From an uncultured Luteimonas sp. (GTDB taxonomy: Bacteria; Pseudomonadota; Gammaproteobacteria; Xanthomonadales; Xanthomonadaceae): DNA of 64,000 nt. The stretch is from assembly GCA_938008415.1 (NCBI GenBank), contig CALLKI010000060.1, positions 1 to 64,000 on the forward strand. The letters are read 5' to 3'. This document shows, in pieces, positions 9,853 to 19,870 of this stretch (position 1 is the stretch's first letter; each line of letters opens with the position of its first letter). Below the pieces are notes generated by a model. It searched no databases and had not been told where the DNA came from. It saw only the letters and a list, made by a program, of their open reading frames with translations. Position numbers and translations under genes: made by a program.

Positions 9853-10506
9853 ATGACGGTGCACGGCAATGCGGGCCGGCCCGGCGAGGGCCTGTCGCTC
9901 GGCGAGCAGCTGGCGGCAGTGATCGGGCAGCTGCCGCCGGACCAGGTCAGCCTGGGTGAATTGCTCGACGTGTTCGGCGACGAGGGCCTGCTCCTGCTGT
10001 GCATGCTGCTGACGCTGGTGTTCCTGATCCCGGTCTCGATCCCGGGGGTGAGTACGGTGTTCGGCGCCGCGATCCTGCTGGTGGGCATGAGCCGCGTCAT
10101 CGGCCGGCCGTTGTGGCTGCCCGCCCGCCTGCGCTCGCGCCGGCTCCCTGCGGACCGGCTGCGGCCGGGACTGCAGGCCGGACTGGCGTGGGTGCACCGG
10201 TTCGAGCGGGTCAGCCGCCCGCACCGGCTGCGGGCCTTCACCGACGGCCGGGCGGTGGAAGTGTTCAACAACCTCGCCTTCGTGTTCGCCGCGGTGCTGC
10301 TGATGATGCCTTTCGGATTCGTGCCGTTCAGCAACACCCTGCCAGCCTTGGCACTGCTGCTGTACGCCGTCGGCTTCGTGCAGCGCGACGGCGGCGCGGT
10401 GCTGCTGGGTCACCTGATGACGGTGGGGACCGTGGTCTACTTCGCCGTTCTCATCGCCGGCGGCGGCTATGCTGCGCTGGAGCTGTTCAGGAGATTCGCG
10501 GGTTGA
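9853..10506 (+). CDS. ExoD-family membrane protein
   Basis: 217 residues matching the ExoD (exopolysaccharide synthesis) family: an N-terminal soluble segment with SLGELLDVFGDEGLLLLCMLLTLVFLIPVSIPGVSTVFG, then GRPLWLPARLRSRRLP, and about four hydrophobic helices (roughly residues 45-80 and 135-205). ExoD of Sinorhizobium influences exopolysaccharide production and nodule invasion by an unknown mechanism; a function here cannot be assigned. It sits between pcm and nlpD, where other gammaproteobacteria often carry a different inner-membrane gene. ATG at 9853 follows GAGGTGGCG. Confidence 0.75.
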   Translation: MTVHGNAGRPGEGLSLGEQLAAVIGQLPPDQVSLGELLDVFGDEGLLLLCMLLTLVFLIPVSIPGVSTVFGAAILLVGMSRVIGRPLWLPARLRSRRLPADRLRPGLQAGLAWVHRFERVSRPHRLRAFTDGRAVEVFNNLAFVFAAVLLMMPFGFVPFSNTLPALALLLYAVGFVQRDGGAVLLGHLMTVGTVVYFAVLIAGGGYAALELFRRFAG

Positions 10507-10525
10507 AGCAGGCAGGGAAAACGCG

Positions 10526-11365
10526 ATGACGCCATCCGCAATGACCGTCCATGACAACCACGCGCGCAGGCCGGTGTTCCGCCTGCTGGTGGTGCTGGCG
10601 ATCGTCGTGGGCTTGGTGGCATGTGCCCGTACCACGGTGGTCCGCGAAACCCGCTCCGCGCCGCCGCGTGTCTCCACGCCGCAGCCCGGCAAGAGCGTGG
10701 TCGTGCAGCGCGGCGACACCCTGTACCGGATCGCGGTCAACAACGGCATCAGCCCGATGGACCTGGCGCTGTGGAACGGCATCTCCCCGCCGTACACGAT
10801 CTACCCGGGCCAGCGCCTGAAGCTGTATCCGCCGACCGGTTCCGCCCGGGCGCGGACGCAGGGGGGCGTGGCCTCCCGGCCGTCTTCCCGGGGAACGGCG
10901 GCCTCCGGCAGGGCCACGGCGCAGCAGGGCACGGCCTCCCAGGCTTCCCGTCCCCCGTCGCAGCCATCCACCGCCGCCGCGCCGGCGCAGTCCCCGGTCA
11001 GGTGGCGCTGGCCGACGGACGGCCATCTCGTGGGGCGGTTCGTGGCCGGGGACCCGACCCGGCAGGGCGTGGATATCGCGGGCACCGCGGGACAGCCGGT
11101 GCGCGCCGCCGCCGATGGCGTGGTGGTCTATTCCGGTTCCGGCCTGGTCGGCTACGGTGAGCTGATCATCATCAAGCACGACGAGCAGTGGCTCTCGGCC
11201 TACGGGCACAACCGCCGGCGCCTGGTGGAAGAGGGCGCGCGGGTCGGCGCCGGCCAGCAGATCGCGGAAATGGGCCGTACCGGCGCCTCGCGCGACATGC
11301 TGCACTTCGAGATCCGTTACAACGGCAAGCCGGTCGACCCGCTGCTCTACCTGCCGCAGCGGTAA
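10526..11365 (+). CDS. nlpD: NlpD-like LysM/M23 lipoprotein
   Basis: 279 residues. The signal sequence contains a membrane-spanning stretch (about 17-31) ending in the lipobox LVAC (Cys33). A LysM peptidoglycan-binding domain follows at about 57-102 (QRGDTLYRIA...YPGQRLKLY), then a Ser/Ala/Gln-rich linker (105-158), then an M23/LytM domain (160-277). The domain lacks the first metal-ligand His of active M23 enzymes (RQGVDIAG in place of HxGxD), as in E. coli NlpD, so its role is probably to activate a cell-wall amidase (AmiC type) at septation rather than to cleave. The usual downstream neighbour of nlpD, rpoS, is not here. Confidence 0.88.
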   Translation: MTPSAMTVHDNHARRPVFRLLVVLAIVVGLVACARTTVVRETRSAPPRVSTPQPGKSVVVQRGDTLYRIAVNNGISPMDLALWNGISPPYTIYPGQRLKLYPPTGSARARTQGGVASRPSSRGTAASGRATAQQGTASQASRPPSQPSTAAAPAQSPVRWRWPTDGHLVGRFVAGDPTRQGVDIAGTAGQPVRAAADGVVVYSGSGLVGYGELIIIKHDEQWLSAYGHNRRRLVEEGARVGAGQQIAEMGRTGASRDMLHFEIRYNGKPVDPLLYLPQR

Positions 11366-11379
11366 CCAGGCCGATCCCG

Positions 11380-11421
11380 GCCCCTGCGCGGCGCGCCGTG
11401 TGCCCGGCCGCGGGCAGGGGC
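11380..11421. terminator. Stem-loop between convergent nlpD and 11422 gene
   Basis: GCCCCTGC at 11380-11387 can pair with GCAGGGGC at 11414-11421, enclosing a GC-rich loop, in the gap between two convergent genes. There is no T tract on either strand, so a role in termination is only suggested by position. Confidence 0.35.
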
Positions 11422-11802
11422 TCAGGCCGCTCCGGCGAGGATGAATGCGGCCACCACCCGCCGGCGCTCGGCAGCCAGGACGTTGAAGGTGCGCGCGGCC
11501 GCGGCGTTGGTCATGGTTTCCAGGCCGATGCCCCGCGACAGGCAGGCCGCCATCGCCTGCGGTGGCGGGAAGGCCTGGGTCTCACCGCAGCCGAGCAGGA
11601 CCAGTTCCGGTTCCAGCGCGAACAGGGGCTCGAGGTCGGCCGGCCGCAGGGCGGAGATCTCGCGCACGGCCCAGCCCTCCACCAGCCGGTCGGGCGTGAC
11701 GATGAAGCTGCGGGTCAGGGTGAGGTCGTTGACCAGCGCCCGGGTGCCGTCGGCGCCGCGCAGGACGAAATCGAAGTCCGGGCGTTCGTGGAAGAGCTGC
11801 AT
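11422..11802 (-). CDS. Mth938/DUF498-domain protein
   Basis: 126 residues of the Mth938-like family (Xcc1710 in Xanthomonas is the structural relative I recall; also related to human NDUFAF3/AAMDC). Recognisable features are the VNDLTLTRSFIVTPDRL segment, the hydrophobic core LEPELVLLGCGET and the C-terminal block ETMTNAAAARTFNVLAAERR. The family fold is a small alpha/beta protein of unknown biochemical function, tied in other organisms to membrane-complex assembly. Its ATG overlaps the last base of yhbY's stop region, so the two are co-transcribed. Confidence 0.8.
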   Translation of the reverse strand: MQLFHERPDFDFVLRGADGTRALVNDLTLTRSFIVTPDRLVEGWAVREISALRPADLEPLFALEPELVLLGCGETQAFPPPQAMAACLSRGIGLETMTNAAAARTFNVLAAERRRVVAAFILAGAA

Positions 11803-12107
11803 CAGCCGCGGGGAAGCACGATGCGGGGATTTTCCCGGGACGTGCGGTAGAGCACGGCGACGTGGCCGATCCGCTGCACCAGCGCGGCGCCGCAGCGCCC
11901 GGCCAGTTGCGCGATCAGTGCGTCGCGCTCGTCGCGGTCGGCGGCCGCCACCTTCACCTTGATCAGTTCGTGGTGTTCCAGCGCGCCGTCGACCTCGGCC
12001 ACCAGCGCGTCGGTCACGCCTTTCCCGCCGACCTGGAGCATGGCCTTCAGGTCGTGCGCCTGGCTGCGCAGGAAGCGGGTCTGGGCGGAGGTGAGGGAAA
12101 CGGGCAT
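11802..12107 (-). CDS. yhbY: YhbY-type RNA-binding CRM-domain protein
   Basis: 101 residues forming a single CRM (chloroplast RNA splicing and ribosome maturation) domain; E. coli YhbY associates with pre-50S ribosomes. Conserved parts are LTSAQTRFLRSQAHDLKAML, VGGKGVTDALVAEVDGAL, HHELIKVKV and the C-terminal AVLYRTSRENPRIVLPR; the GKG loop is intact. The ATG at 12107 gives the family's usual start (MPVSLTSAQ); the upstream extension overlaps the rlmE promoter. Divergent from rlmE, the standard gammaproteobacterial arrangement. Confidence 0.93.
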   Translation of the reverse strand: MPVSLTSAQTRFLRSQAHDLKAMLQVGGKGVTDALVAEVDGALEHHELIKVKVAAADRDERDALIAQLAGRCGAALVQRIGHVAVLYRTSRENPRIVLPRG

Positions 12108-12143
12108 GGGGGGATCGCGGGAAGGGAATCCGGGCGCGCAGGG

Positions 12144-12149
12144 TATCAT
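12144..12149 (+). promoter_or_regulatory. Candidate -10 hexamer for rlmE-ftsH
   Basis: TATCAT, preceded by GGG, lies 35 bp before the rlmE ATG, predicting a leader of about 28 nt. Same GGTATCAT string as ahead of surE. No clear -35 hexamer. Confidence 0.4.
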
Positions 12150-12183
12150 GGCGGGGCCAAGCCTTCCCGACGACTCCACGGCC

Positions 12184-12831
12184 ATGCCTCCCCGCAGCAA
12201 GAGCAGCCAGCGATGGCTGAAGGAGCATTTCTCCGACCCCTTCGTGAAGAGGGCCCAGGCCGAGGGGATGCGTTCGCGGGCCGTCTACAAGCTGCAGGAG
12301 CTGGTCGAGCGTGACCGCCTGCTGCGGCCGGGAATGGTGGTGGTGGACCTGGGGGCCGCCCCCGGTGGCTGGTCGCAGTGGGTCCGCCAGGAGCTCGACC
12401 GCCTCGACCCCGACCGGCCGGGGCGGGTGATCGCCGTGGACATCCTGGAAATGCCCCCCCTGGCGGGCGTGGAGTTCCTTCATGGGGATTTCAGGGAGGA
12501 TGCCGTCTTATCCCGGCTTGAGGCCATGCTCGGCGGCCACCCGGTCGACCTTGTGTTGTCGGATATGGCCCCCAACAAGAGTGGCGTGGAGTCGATCGAC
12601 CAGCCCCGCGCGATGTACCTGGCGGAACTGGCCCTGGATTTCGCCGACCGCCACCTGCGGCCGGGGGGGGCGTTCCTGATCAAGCTGTTCCAGGGGGCCG
12701 GGTTCGACGACTACATCCGCGGGTTGCGCCGGCGCTACGCGAAGGTCGCGATCCGCAAGCCGGAGGCGTCACGTAGGCGTTCGCCGGAAGTCTATGCCCT
12801 GGCGCAGGGAAAGCTCGCGGTGATGAAGTAG
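12184..12831 (+). CDS. rlmE: 23S rRNA 2'-O-ribose U2552 methyltransferase
   Basis: Methylates the ribose of U2552 in the A-loop of 23S rRNA, a late 50S assembly step. 215 residues. The N-terminal SSQRWLKEHFSDPFVKRAQ, the tRNA/rRNA binding RSRAVYKLQEL, and the SAM-binding VVVDLGAAPGGWSQW are typical of FtsJ/RrmJ; the catalytic K-D-K-E tetrad can be placed at the Lys of RAVYKL, the Asp of LVLSDMAPN, the Lys of AFLIKLFQG and the Glu of KPEASR. Upstream of ftsH as in E. coli, with a 30-bp gap. Confidence 0.96.
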   Translation: MPPRSKSSQRWLKEHFSDPFVKRAQAEGMRSRAVYKLQELVERDRLLRPGMVVVDLGAAPGGWSQWVRQELDRLDPDRPGRVIAVDILEMPPLAGVEFLHGDFREDAVLSRLEAMLGGHPVDLVLSDMAPNKSGVESIDQPRAMYLAELALDFADRHLRPGGAFLIKLFQGAGFDDYIRGLRRRYAKVAIRKPEASRRRSPEVYALAQGKLAVMK

Positions 12832-12861
12832 CATGGCAAGGTACGCAACAGGACGAATGAA

Positions 12862-14784
<1,923 letters not shown>

Positions 14785-14921
14785 CCGGCCGATGCCCGTG
14801 ACTTCCCGGGCCGGGACACGCCAGCGCGTGGTTCCGGCCCGCTCCATGCACGGCCATCACGGTACTGCCGTTTTCCGGATCCTCCTTCCCCGGCTGCCAA
14901 CCTGACCCGCGAGGGACGCAC

Positions 14922-15821
14922 GTGTTCGACACCACGCCGCAGCTCGATTGCGCCGGCCGCATCCTGAAGCTCGACCGCCCGCGGGTGATGGGCATCGTCA
15001 ACGTCACCCCTGATTCGTTCTCCGACGGCGGGCACCACTTCGACGTGGACTCGGCGGTGGCCCACGGCCTGCGCCTGGCGGAGGAGGGCGCGGACATCCT
15101 CGACGTCGGCGGCGAATCCACCCGCCCCGGCGCGGAGGAAGTGCCGGTGGAGGAGGAACTGCGCCGCGTGGTGCCTGTGATCGAGCGACTGGCGCGCGAG
15201 ACCGGCCTGCCGGTGAGCGTGGACACGAGCAAGCCGGAGGTGATGCGCGCGGCGGTGGCCGCCGGCGCCGGCATGATCAACGACGTCCATGCCCTGCGCC
15301 GCGAGGGCGCACTGGACGCGGCCGCGGAGCTGGGCGTGCCGGTGGTGCTGATGCACATGCTGGGCGAGCCGCGCACCATGCAGGACGACCCGCGCTATGA
15401 CGACGTGGTCGGCGAGGTGCACCGCTTCCTCGCCGAGCGCATCTTCGCCGCGGAGATGGCCGGTATCCCACGCAGGCGCATCGTCGTCGACCCCGGTTTC
15501 GGCTTCGGCAAGACCACCGGACACAACCTCGCGCTGCTGGCGCAGCTGGACCGGTTCGTGGAGCTGGGCGTGCCGGTGCTGGCCGGGCTGTCGCGCAAGC
15601 GCACGATCGGTGAGCTGACCGGGCGTGCCGATCCGCTGCAGCGCGTGCACGGTTCGGTGGCAGCGCACCTCATCGCCGTGCAGCGTGGCGCCAGGCTCGT
15701 GCGCGTGCACGACGTCGCCGCGACCGTGGACGCGCTGAAGGTGTGGAACGCGGTGGATGCGGTGCCGCTCCCGCGCGCGTCGCGCGCGGAGCCCGCGATC
15801 CGCTGGCCCGACGACGCCTGA
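14922..15821 (+). CDS. folP: Dihydropteroate synthase
   Basis: Joins p-aminobenzoate to dihydropterin pyrophosphate in folate synthesis; target of sulfonamides. 299 residues from a GTG start preceded by GAGGGA. Typical blocks are MGIVNVTPDSFSDGG (pyrophosphate loop), DVGGESTRPGA, VSVDTSKPEVM, INDVHALR, LMHMLGEPRTMQ, VDPGFGFGKT and AGLSRKRTIG. The usual gammaproteobacterial order is ftsH-folP-glmM; here glmM is absent and a convergent HzsA-like gene takes its place. The C-terminal about 25 residues (ALPRASRAEPAIRWPDDA region) extend beyond the catalytic barrel. Confidence 0.96.
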   Translation: MFDTTPQLDCAGRILKLDRPRVMGIVNVTPDSFSDGGHHFDVDSAVAHGLRLAEEGADILDVGGESTRPGAEEVPVEEELRRVVPVIERLARETGLPVSVDTSKPEVMRAAVAAGAGMINDVHALRREGALDAAAELGVPVVLMHMLGEPRTMQDDPRYDDVVGEVHRFLAERIFAAEMAGIPRRRIVVDPGFGFGKTTGHNLALLAQLDRFVELGVPVLAGLSRKRTIGELTGRADPLQRVHGSVAAHLIAVQRGARLVRVHDVAATVDALKVWNAVDAVPLPRASRAEPAIRWPDDA

Positions 15822-15839
15822 GCCCGCGGCCACGGGCGC

Positions 15840-15864
15840 GATGCCGGTTCCGGATGCCGGCATC
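15840..15864 (+). terminator. Stem-loop after folP
   Basis: GATGCCGG (15840-15847) pairs with CCGGCATC (15857-15864) around a 9-nt loop, 19 bp after the folP stop, followed by CCGTTT. A second small dyad, CCCCGG-T-CCGGGG, follows at about 15875-15887. T tract is poor, so efficiency is doubtful; it lies between convergent genes. Confidence 0.4.
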
Positions 15865-15889
15865 ATCCCGTTTCCCCGGTCCGGGGCGC

Positions 15890-18316
15890 TCAGTCGAGCG
15901 CGGCGCGGTTCCGTGCCCTTTCCGGCAGCGCGCGACCGTCCCGGGATGAAGCCGGGGCTGCATCCATCGGGAGGACCGCGGCCGCGCGTGCCGGGGGTGG
16001 CATCGCGGCGGCCATGTTCAGGCCCGTGCGATGGGCTACCAGCGGCTGCGCGCCGTTGACCCGGATCGGCGCCAGCGACTGTTTCCAGTGCCGCAGCAGC
16101 TGGCGCAGGGCTTCGGGTTGCCGCGTCGAGGGCGGCGCGCCGGCCTGGTTGCGGCTGTTCTCGCCATGGCAGCCGGTGCAACTGCGGATCTCGCCGGGCT
16201 GCAGCGTGACCCAGACGCGCTCGCGCACCACCGGCACGCCCGAGGGATCGGTGGATTGCCAGCTCAGGGCACGGTTGGCCGGGACGAAGGCGGCACCGGA
16301 GCCATCGGCCGCGATCGCCACGCTGCCGGGCGGGCCACCCGGATTGGCCGGGTTGAAGGCCACGGCCGCCGGTTGCGCGATCACGCGCCGGCCGGTGCCG
16401 TGGTAGATCGAGTCGTAGTTGTAGGCGCGCACCTGGTTGGCCTGCAGGATCTGGTAGTGGGCGATGTCGTAGATCCTGCCGCTGCCACCGATGGTCTGCA
16501 CGCCGCCGGGCACGCGCAGGTTGTAGGGTTGTTGCCGGTCGCCGCGGTCGCGGCTGGTGATGTCGCGCACCACCACCAGTGCCAGCCCGTTGGCCCTGAG
16601 CCAGCTGCGCAGCTTCTCCACGTCCACCTCTTCGGATGCGAACACCGACTGTTCCGGCGCCTCGATCTGCTGGGTGGGCGACGGCGGGCGCGGGCGCGCC
16701 ACCACTTCCACGGGATCCAGTTCCCACAGCGGGCCGCTGAAACTGCGCCGGTTGTCCGGGTCCCACCACGTGACCGATTTGGTGATGCCGGGCGTCAGCG
16801 CCGGGCCGGCCACCAGCATGCCGTCGGCGTCGGTCTGCAGTGCATGCAGGCGCAGCTGGATTCCCTCCCCGGCGACCGGGCTCGGGGTGTAGGCCGCGAC
16901 CATGGCACCGTTGCCCAGCGGCAACGGATTGCGGTAGCGGCCACCCGGCAGGCTGCCGTTGGACTCGGCGGGACGCGAGGCGTCGGTGATCGTCATCTGC
17001 TCGGCGTTGAGCGTCGGCGCGCCGGTGATGCGGACGATCTGGTTCGTGGTCATCGTCCCGAATTCGCGCGTGTAGATCGCGTAGTAGGTGCCGGGCGCGG
17101 TCGGGTCCTCGCGGACGTGGAACAGGCCGCCGTCCATGCGGATGTACTTGCGGTTGGCGATCACGGACTGATTGGTGTAGTCCGACAGCGCGCTGTCGCC
17201 CGCGAAGGAGCGCGGCAGGTAGCCGAACGAGAGCTCGTGGCGGCCGATGTGGTTGAGGGTGAGCTCGCCGGTGCCATCCTGGTTCATCTGCCAGGGCGTG
17301 AACAGGTTGTAGGTGAAGCCGTTCACCTGGCCGTAGGGACTGTTCATGCCGAGGCGCGATTCCGGGAAGGTCTCCGGCTGCAGGCCGAGCCTTGGTGCGT
17401 TGGCGGCCTCGCTGGCGTAGTCATGGGCGCCATAGCTGCCGGCGTCGGCCTGCTGGTCGCGCTGCAGGTGGTCCCAGCGGGTGAAGATCACACGGCCGTA
17501 GCTGTCGATGACCGGCGTGAACGCGCCGCTCGGGGTGTGGTTGAGCAGGCGCAGTTCGCCGGTGCCCGGATCCAGGCGCCAGATGCCGGTGATGGTCGGC
17601 GTGCTCTCGTATTCGTCCAGCTGCGGGTACAGGTGCGCCTCGCCGCCGCGCGGGCGGTCCGAGGTGAACAGGATCCGGTCCCCGCTGTCGTAGACCGGCG
17701 AGACGTTGTTGTAGCCGGCCGGCTGGTGCGGGACCCTGGTGATGACCGCGGTCTGGCCCTTGCCCAGGCCGGTCACCTCGTACAGCTGCCACTTCGCGGT
17801 CGGGTGCACGTAGCGCTGCGGCGCCCCGCCGACCAGCATGCTGAACACCGCCTTCGTGCCGCTCCAGTGCACCGCGGGCTCGCGCACCGCGATGGCGTTG
17901 GCGCCCTGTTCGCCGTCGCTGCCGAAGCCCGCTTCCTTCGTCAGGTTGCGCAGGGTGCCATCGGGGTAGCGGATCATCAGGTCGCCGCCGCGTGGGACGG
18001 ACATCAGGCTGGGCAGGTGGTTGGCGAAGGTGGACATGCGGCTGGCGAACGGGTCGCCGCCGGGCACGGGCACCTGGGTGACGAACAGGATCGGGGTTTC
18101 GACCGTGCCGGCCGCGCGTGCCGTCGCCGCCGCGAGTGGCGGGCCGGCGGGCACGGGCATGGCGGAAGCCGCGGCGGGGGACGCGGCTCCCGTGGCGGTG
18201 GAGGTGGCGGTATTCCCGGGGCCGCCGGGATGGCAGGCGGCGAGCGCGAACAGCAGGCAGGCGAACGGGCCCGCGGACCACCGGCGGGACGGGGCACGGA
18301 CTCGGATCCGGGTCAT
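15890..18316 (-). CDS. HzsA-like (hydrazine synthase alpha middle-domain) c-type haem-motif lipoprotein
   Basis: 808 residues. The signal peptide ends in the lipobox LAAC (Cys28). Much of the protein looks like a WD40/PD40 beta-propeller: repeated short blocks such as ILFTSDRPRGG, GIWRLDPGTGEL, VIDSYGRVIFTRWDHLQRDQQ and QLYEVTGLGKGQ. One CxxCH motif occurs near the C terminus (Cys713, Cys716, His717 in SCTGCHGENS), typical for covalent haem c attachment in the periplasm. The overall order, propeller then a late CxxCH after LQPGEIRSC, resembles proteins annotated as hydrazine synthase alpha subunit middle-domain proteins. Hydrazine chemistry is not implied: the other Hzs subunits and further haems are missing. 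Function unknown; possibly a redox-linked outer-membrane lipoprotein. Confidence 0.7.
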   Translation of the reverse strand: MTRIRVRAPSRRWSAGPFACLLFALAACHPGGPGNTATSTATGAASPAAASAMPVPAGPPLAAATARAAGTVETPILFVTQVPVPGGDPFASRMSTFANHLPSLMSVPRGGDLMIRYPDGTLRNLTKEAGFGSDGEQGANAIAVREPAVHWSGTKAVFSMLVGGAPQRYVHPTAKWQLYEVTGLGKGQTAVITRVPHQPAGYNNVSPVYDSGDRILFTSDRPRGGEAHLYPQLDEYESTPTITGIWRLDPGTGELRLLNHTPSGAFTPVIDSYGRVIFTRWDHLQRDQQADAGSYGAHDYASEAANAPRLGLQPETFPESRLGMNSPYGQVNGFTYNLFTPWQMNQDGTGELTLNHIGRHELSFGYLPRSFAGDSALSDYTNQSVIANRKYIRMDGGLFHVREDPTAPGTYYAIYTREFGTMTTNQIVRITGAPTLNAEQMTITDASRPAESNGSLPGGRYRNPLPLGNGAMVAAYTPSPVAGEGIQLRLHALQTDADGMLVAGPALTPGITKSVTWWDPDNRRSFSGPLWELDPVEVVARPRPPSPTQQIEAPEQSVFASEEVDVEKLRSWLRANGLALVVVRDITSRDRGDRQQPYNLRVPGGVQTIGGSGRIYDIAHYQILQANQVRAYNYDSIYHGTGRRVIAQPAAVAFNPANPGGPPGSVAIAADGSGAAFVPANRALSWQSTDPSGVPVVRERVWVTLQPGEIRSCTGCHGENSRNQAGAPPSTRQPEALRQLLRHWKQSLAPIRVNGAQPLVAHRTGLNMAAAMPPPARAAAVLPMDAAPASSRDGRALPERARNRAALD

Positions 18317-18470
18317 GGCAGGGGAACAGGGTCGGGGGAGCCGGCATTATGGCCATGCCGGCTCCCTGGGCCACTCAACGGGGCATGAACCGGTGTCCCC
18401 CGTCGCAGTTCCGCCGTACCCGTCCCGAACCTGGACTGCCGGCTTCCGGCATGAAATGGATGCAGGGCGT

Positions 18471-19823
18471 TCAGCCGGCCCCGCCCTCCCGGCCTTCCAC
18501 GCGCAGGCGCAGGCGGCCATCGTGCAGGCGCGCGGTGACGGCCGCGCCGGTGTCCACGGCATGCACGCTGCGGACGACGCGGCCATCCGCGTCCTGGACG
18601 ATGGCGTAGCCGCGGGCGATGGTGGCCAGCGGGCTGACCGCGTGCAGCGAGCGCGCCAGCCCGCGCAGGCGCAGGGCGTCGCGCTGGAGCCTGCGCGCCA
18701 GCGCCGCCTGCGGGCGCAGGCGCAGGGCCTCGACCCGTTCGCGCAGCACCTGCAGCCGCCGCTGCGGGCGCATCGCCGCCAGCACCGCCTCGGCGTGGCG
18801 CAGCCGCGCGGCATGGCGTTCCAGCCGCAGCTGCCAGGCGGCCTGCAGCCGGCGCAGGGCCTGTTCGCGCCGGGCGCGGCCGGCGTCCAGCCGCGCCTGC
18901 GGGCGCAGCGCGTGCAGGCGCAGCCAGGCGCGGTCGGCGCGCTGGGCGCGTTGCTGCAGCTGCTGGCGATGCAGCACGGACAGCCGGCGGCGCAGGCCAT
19001 CCAAGCGCAGCATCAGGTCGTCGCGGTTGGGCACCAGCAGTTCGGCCGCCGCCGAGGGCGTGGGCGCGCGCAGGTCGGCGGCGAAGTCGGTGAGGCTGAA
19101 GTCGGTTTCGTGGCCCACCGCGGAGACCACCGGCACCGGCGAGGCCGCCACCGCACGGGCGAGCGCCTCGTCGTTGAACGCCCACAGGTCCTCCAGCGAA
19201 CCGCCGCCGCGGGCGAGCAGCAGCACGTCGTAGCGCCCGCTGGCGCCGGCCCTGCGCAGCATGTCGGTGATCTGGGCCGCCGCGCCCTCGCCCTGGACGG
19301 GCACCGGCAGCACTTCCACTTCGACCAGCGGGAAGCGCCGTGACAGCACGCTCAGCACGTCGCGCACCGCGGCGCCGGTGGGCGAGGTGAGCACGCCGAG
19401 CCGGCGCACGAAGGCGGGCAGGGGGCGCTTGCGTGCAGGGTCGAACAGGCCCTCGGCCTGCAGCCTGGCCTTCAGTTCCTCGAACGCGCGCCGCAGCGCG
19501 CCTTCACCGGCTTCCTCCAGGCTGTCGAGCACGAGCTGGTAGTCGCCGCGGGCCTCGTACAGGGTCACGCGGCCGCGCGCCAGCACCTTCATGCCCTCGC
19601 GCGGCTGGAACCGCAGCCACTGGCTCTTCGGCCGGAACATGGCGCAGCGGACCTGGGCGCGGGCGTCCTTCAGGGTGAAGTAGAGGTGCCCGGAGGACGG
19701 GCGCGAGACGTTGCCCAGCTCGCCCTCGACGAACACCAGCGGGAAGGTCCCTTCCAGCAGGTCGCGGGCCAGGGCGTTCAGCTGGCTGGGCGTGAGGATC
19801 TCCCCGGTGATGGCATCGTTCAT
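18471..19823 (-). CDS. xseA: Exodeoxyribonuclease VII large subunit
   Basis: Large subunit of the single-strand-specific nuclease that degrades DNA from both ends; works with XseB (not in the window). 450 residues: N-terminal OB-fold (about 7-105, with VEGELGNVSRPSSGHLYFTLKD), catalytic domain with RLGVLTSPTGAAVRDVL, LLARGGGSLEDLWAFNDE and SAVGHETDFSLTDFAADLRAPTPSAAAELLVP, then a long Arg/Leu/Gln-rich coiled-coil region (about 270-390) and the GYAIVQDADGRVV C-terminal segment. It is divergent from ispG, with only 47 bp between start codons. 154 bp between its stop and the HzsA-like gene hold nothing recognised. Confidence 0.96.
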   Translation of the reverse strand: MNDAITGEILTPSQLNALARDLLEGTFPLVFVEGELGNVSRPSSGHLYFTLKDARAQVRCAMFRPKSQWLRFQPREGMKVLARGRVTLYEARGDYQLVLDSLEEAGEGALRRAFEELKARLQAEGLFDPARKRPLPAFVRRLGVLTSPTGAAVRDVLSVLSRRFPLVEVEVLPVPVQGEGAAAQITDMLRRAGASGRYDVLLLARGGGSLEDLWAFNDEALARAVAASPVPVVSAVGHETDFSLTDFAADLRAPTPSAAAELLVPNRDDLMLRLDGLRRRLSVLHRQQLQQRAQRADRAWLRLHALRPQARLDAGRARREQALRRLQAAWQLRLERHAARLRHAEAVLAAMRPQRRLQVLRERVEALRLRPQAALARRLQRDALRLRGLARSLHAVSPLATIARGYAIVQDADGRVVRSVHAVDTGAAVTARLHDGRLRLRVEGREGGAG

Positions 19824-19870
19824 GCAGGCAGGATAAACGTTGCCGCACCCCGGGCGGGTAAAATGCCCGC

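Noticed and set aside
15890..18316. Hydrazine synthesis (anammox) function from the HzsA-like protein
   Set aside because: Only one haem motif, no HzsB/HzsC or hydrazine dehydrogenase, and an aerobic/denitrifying gene background.
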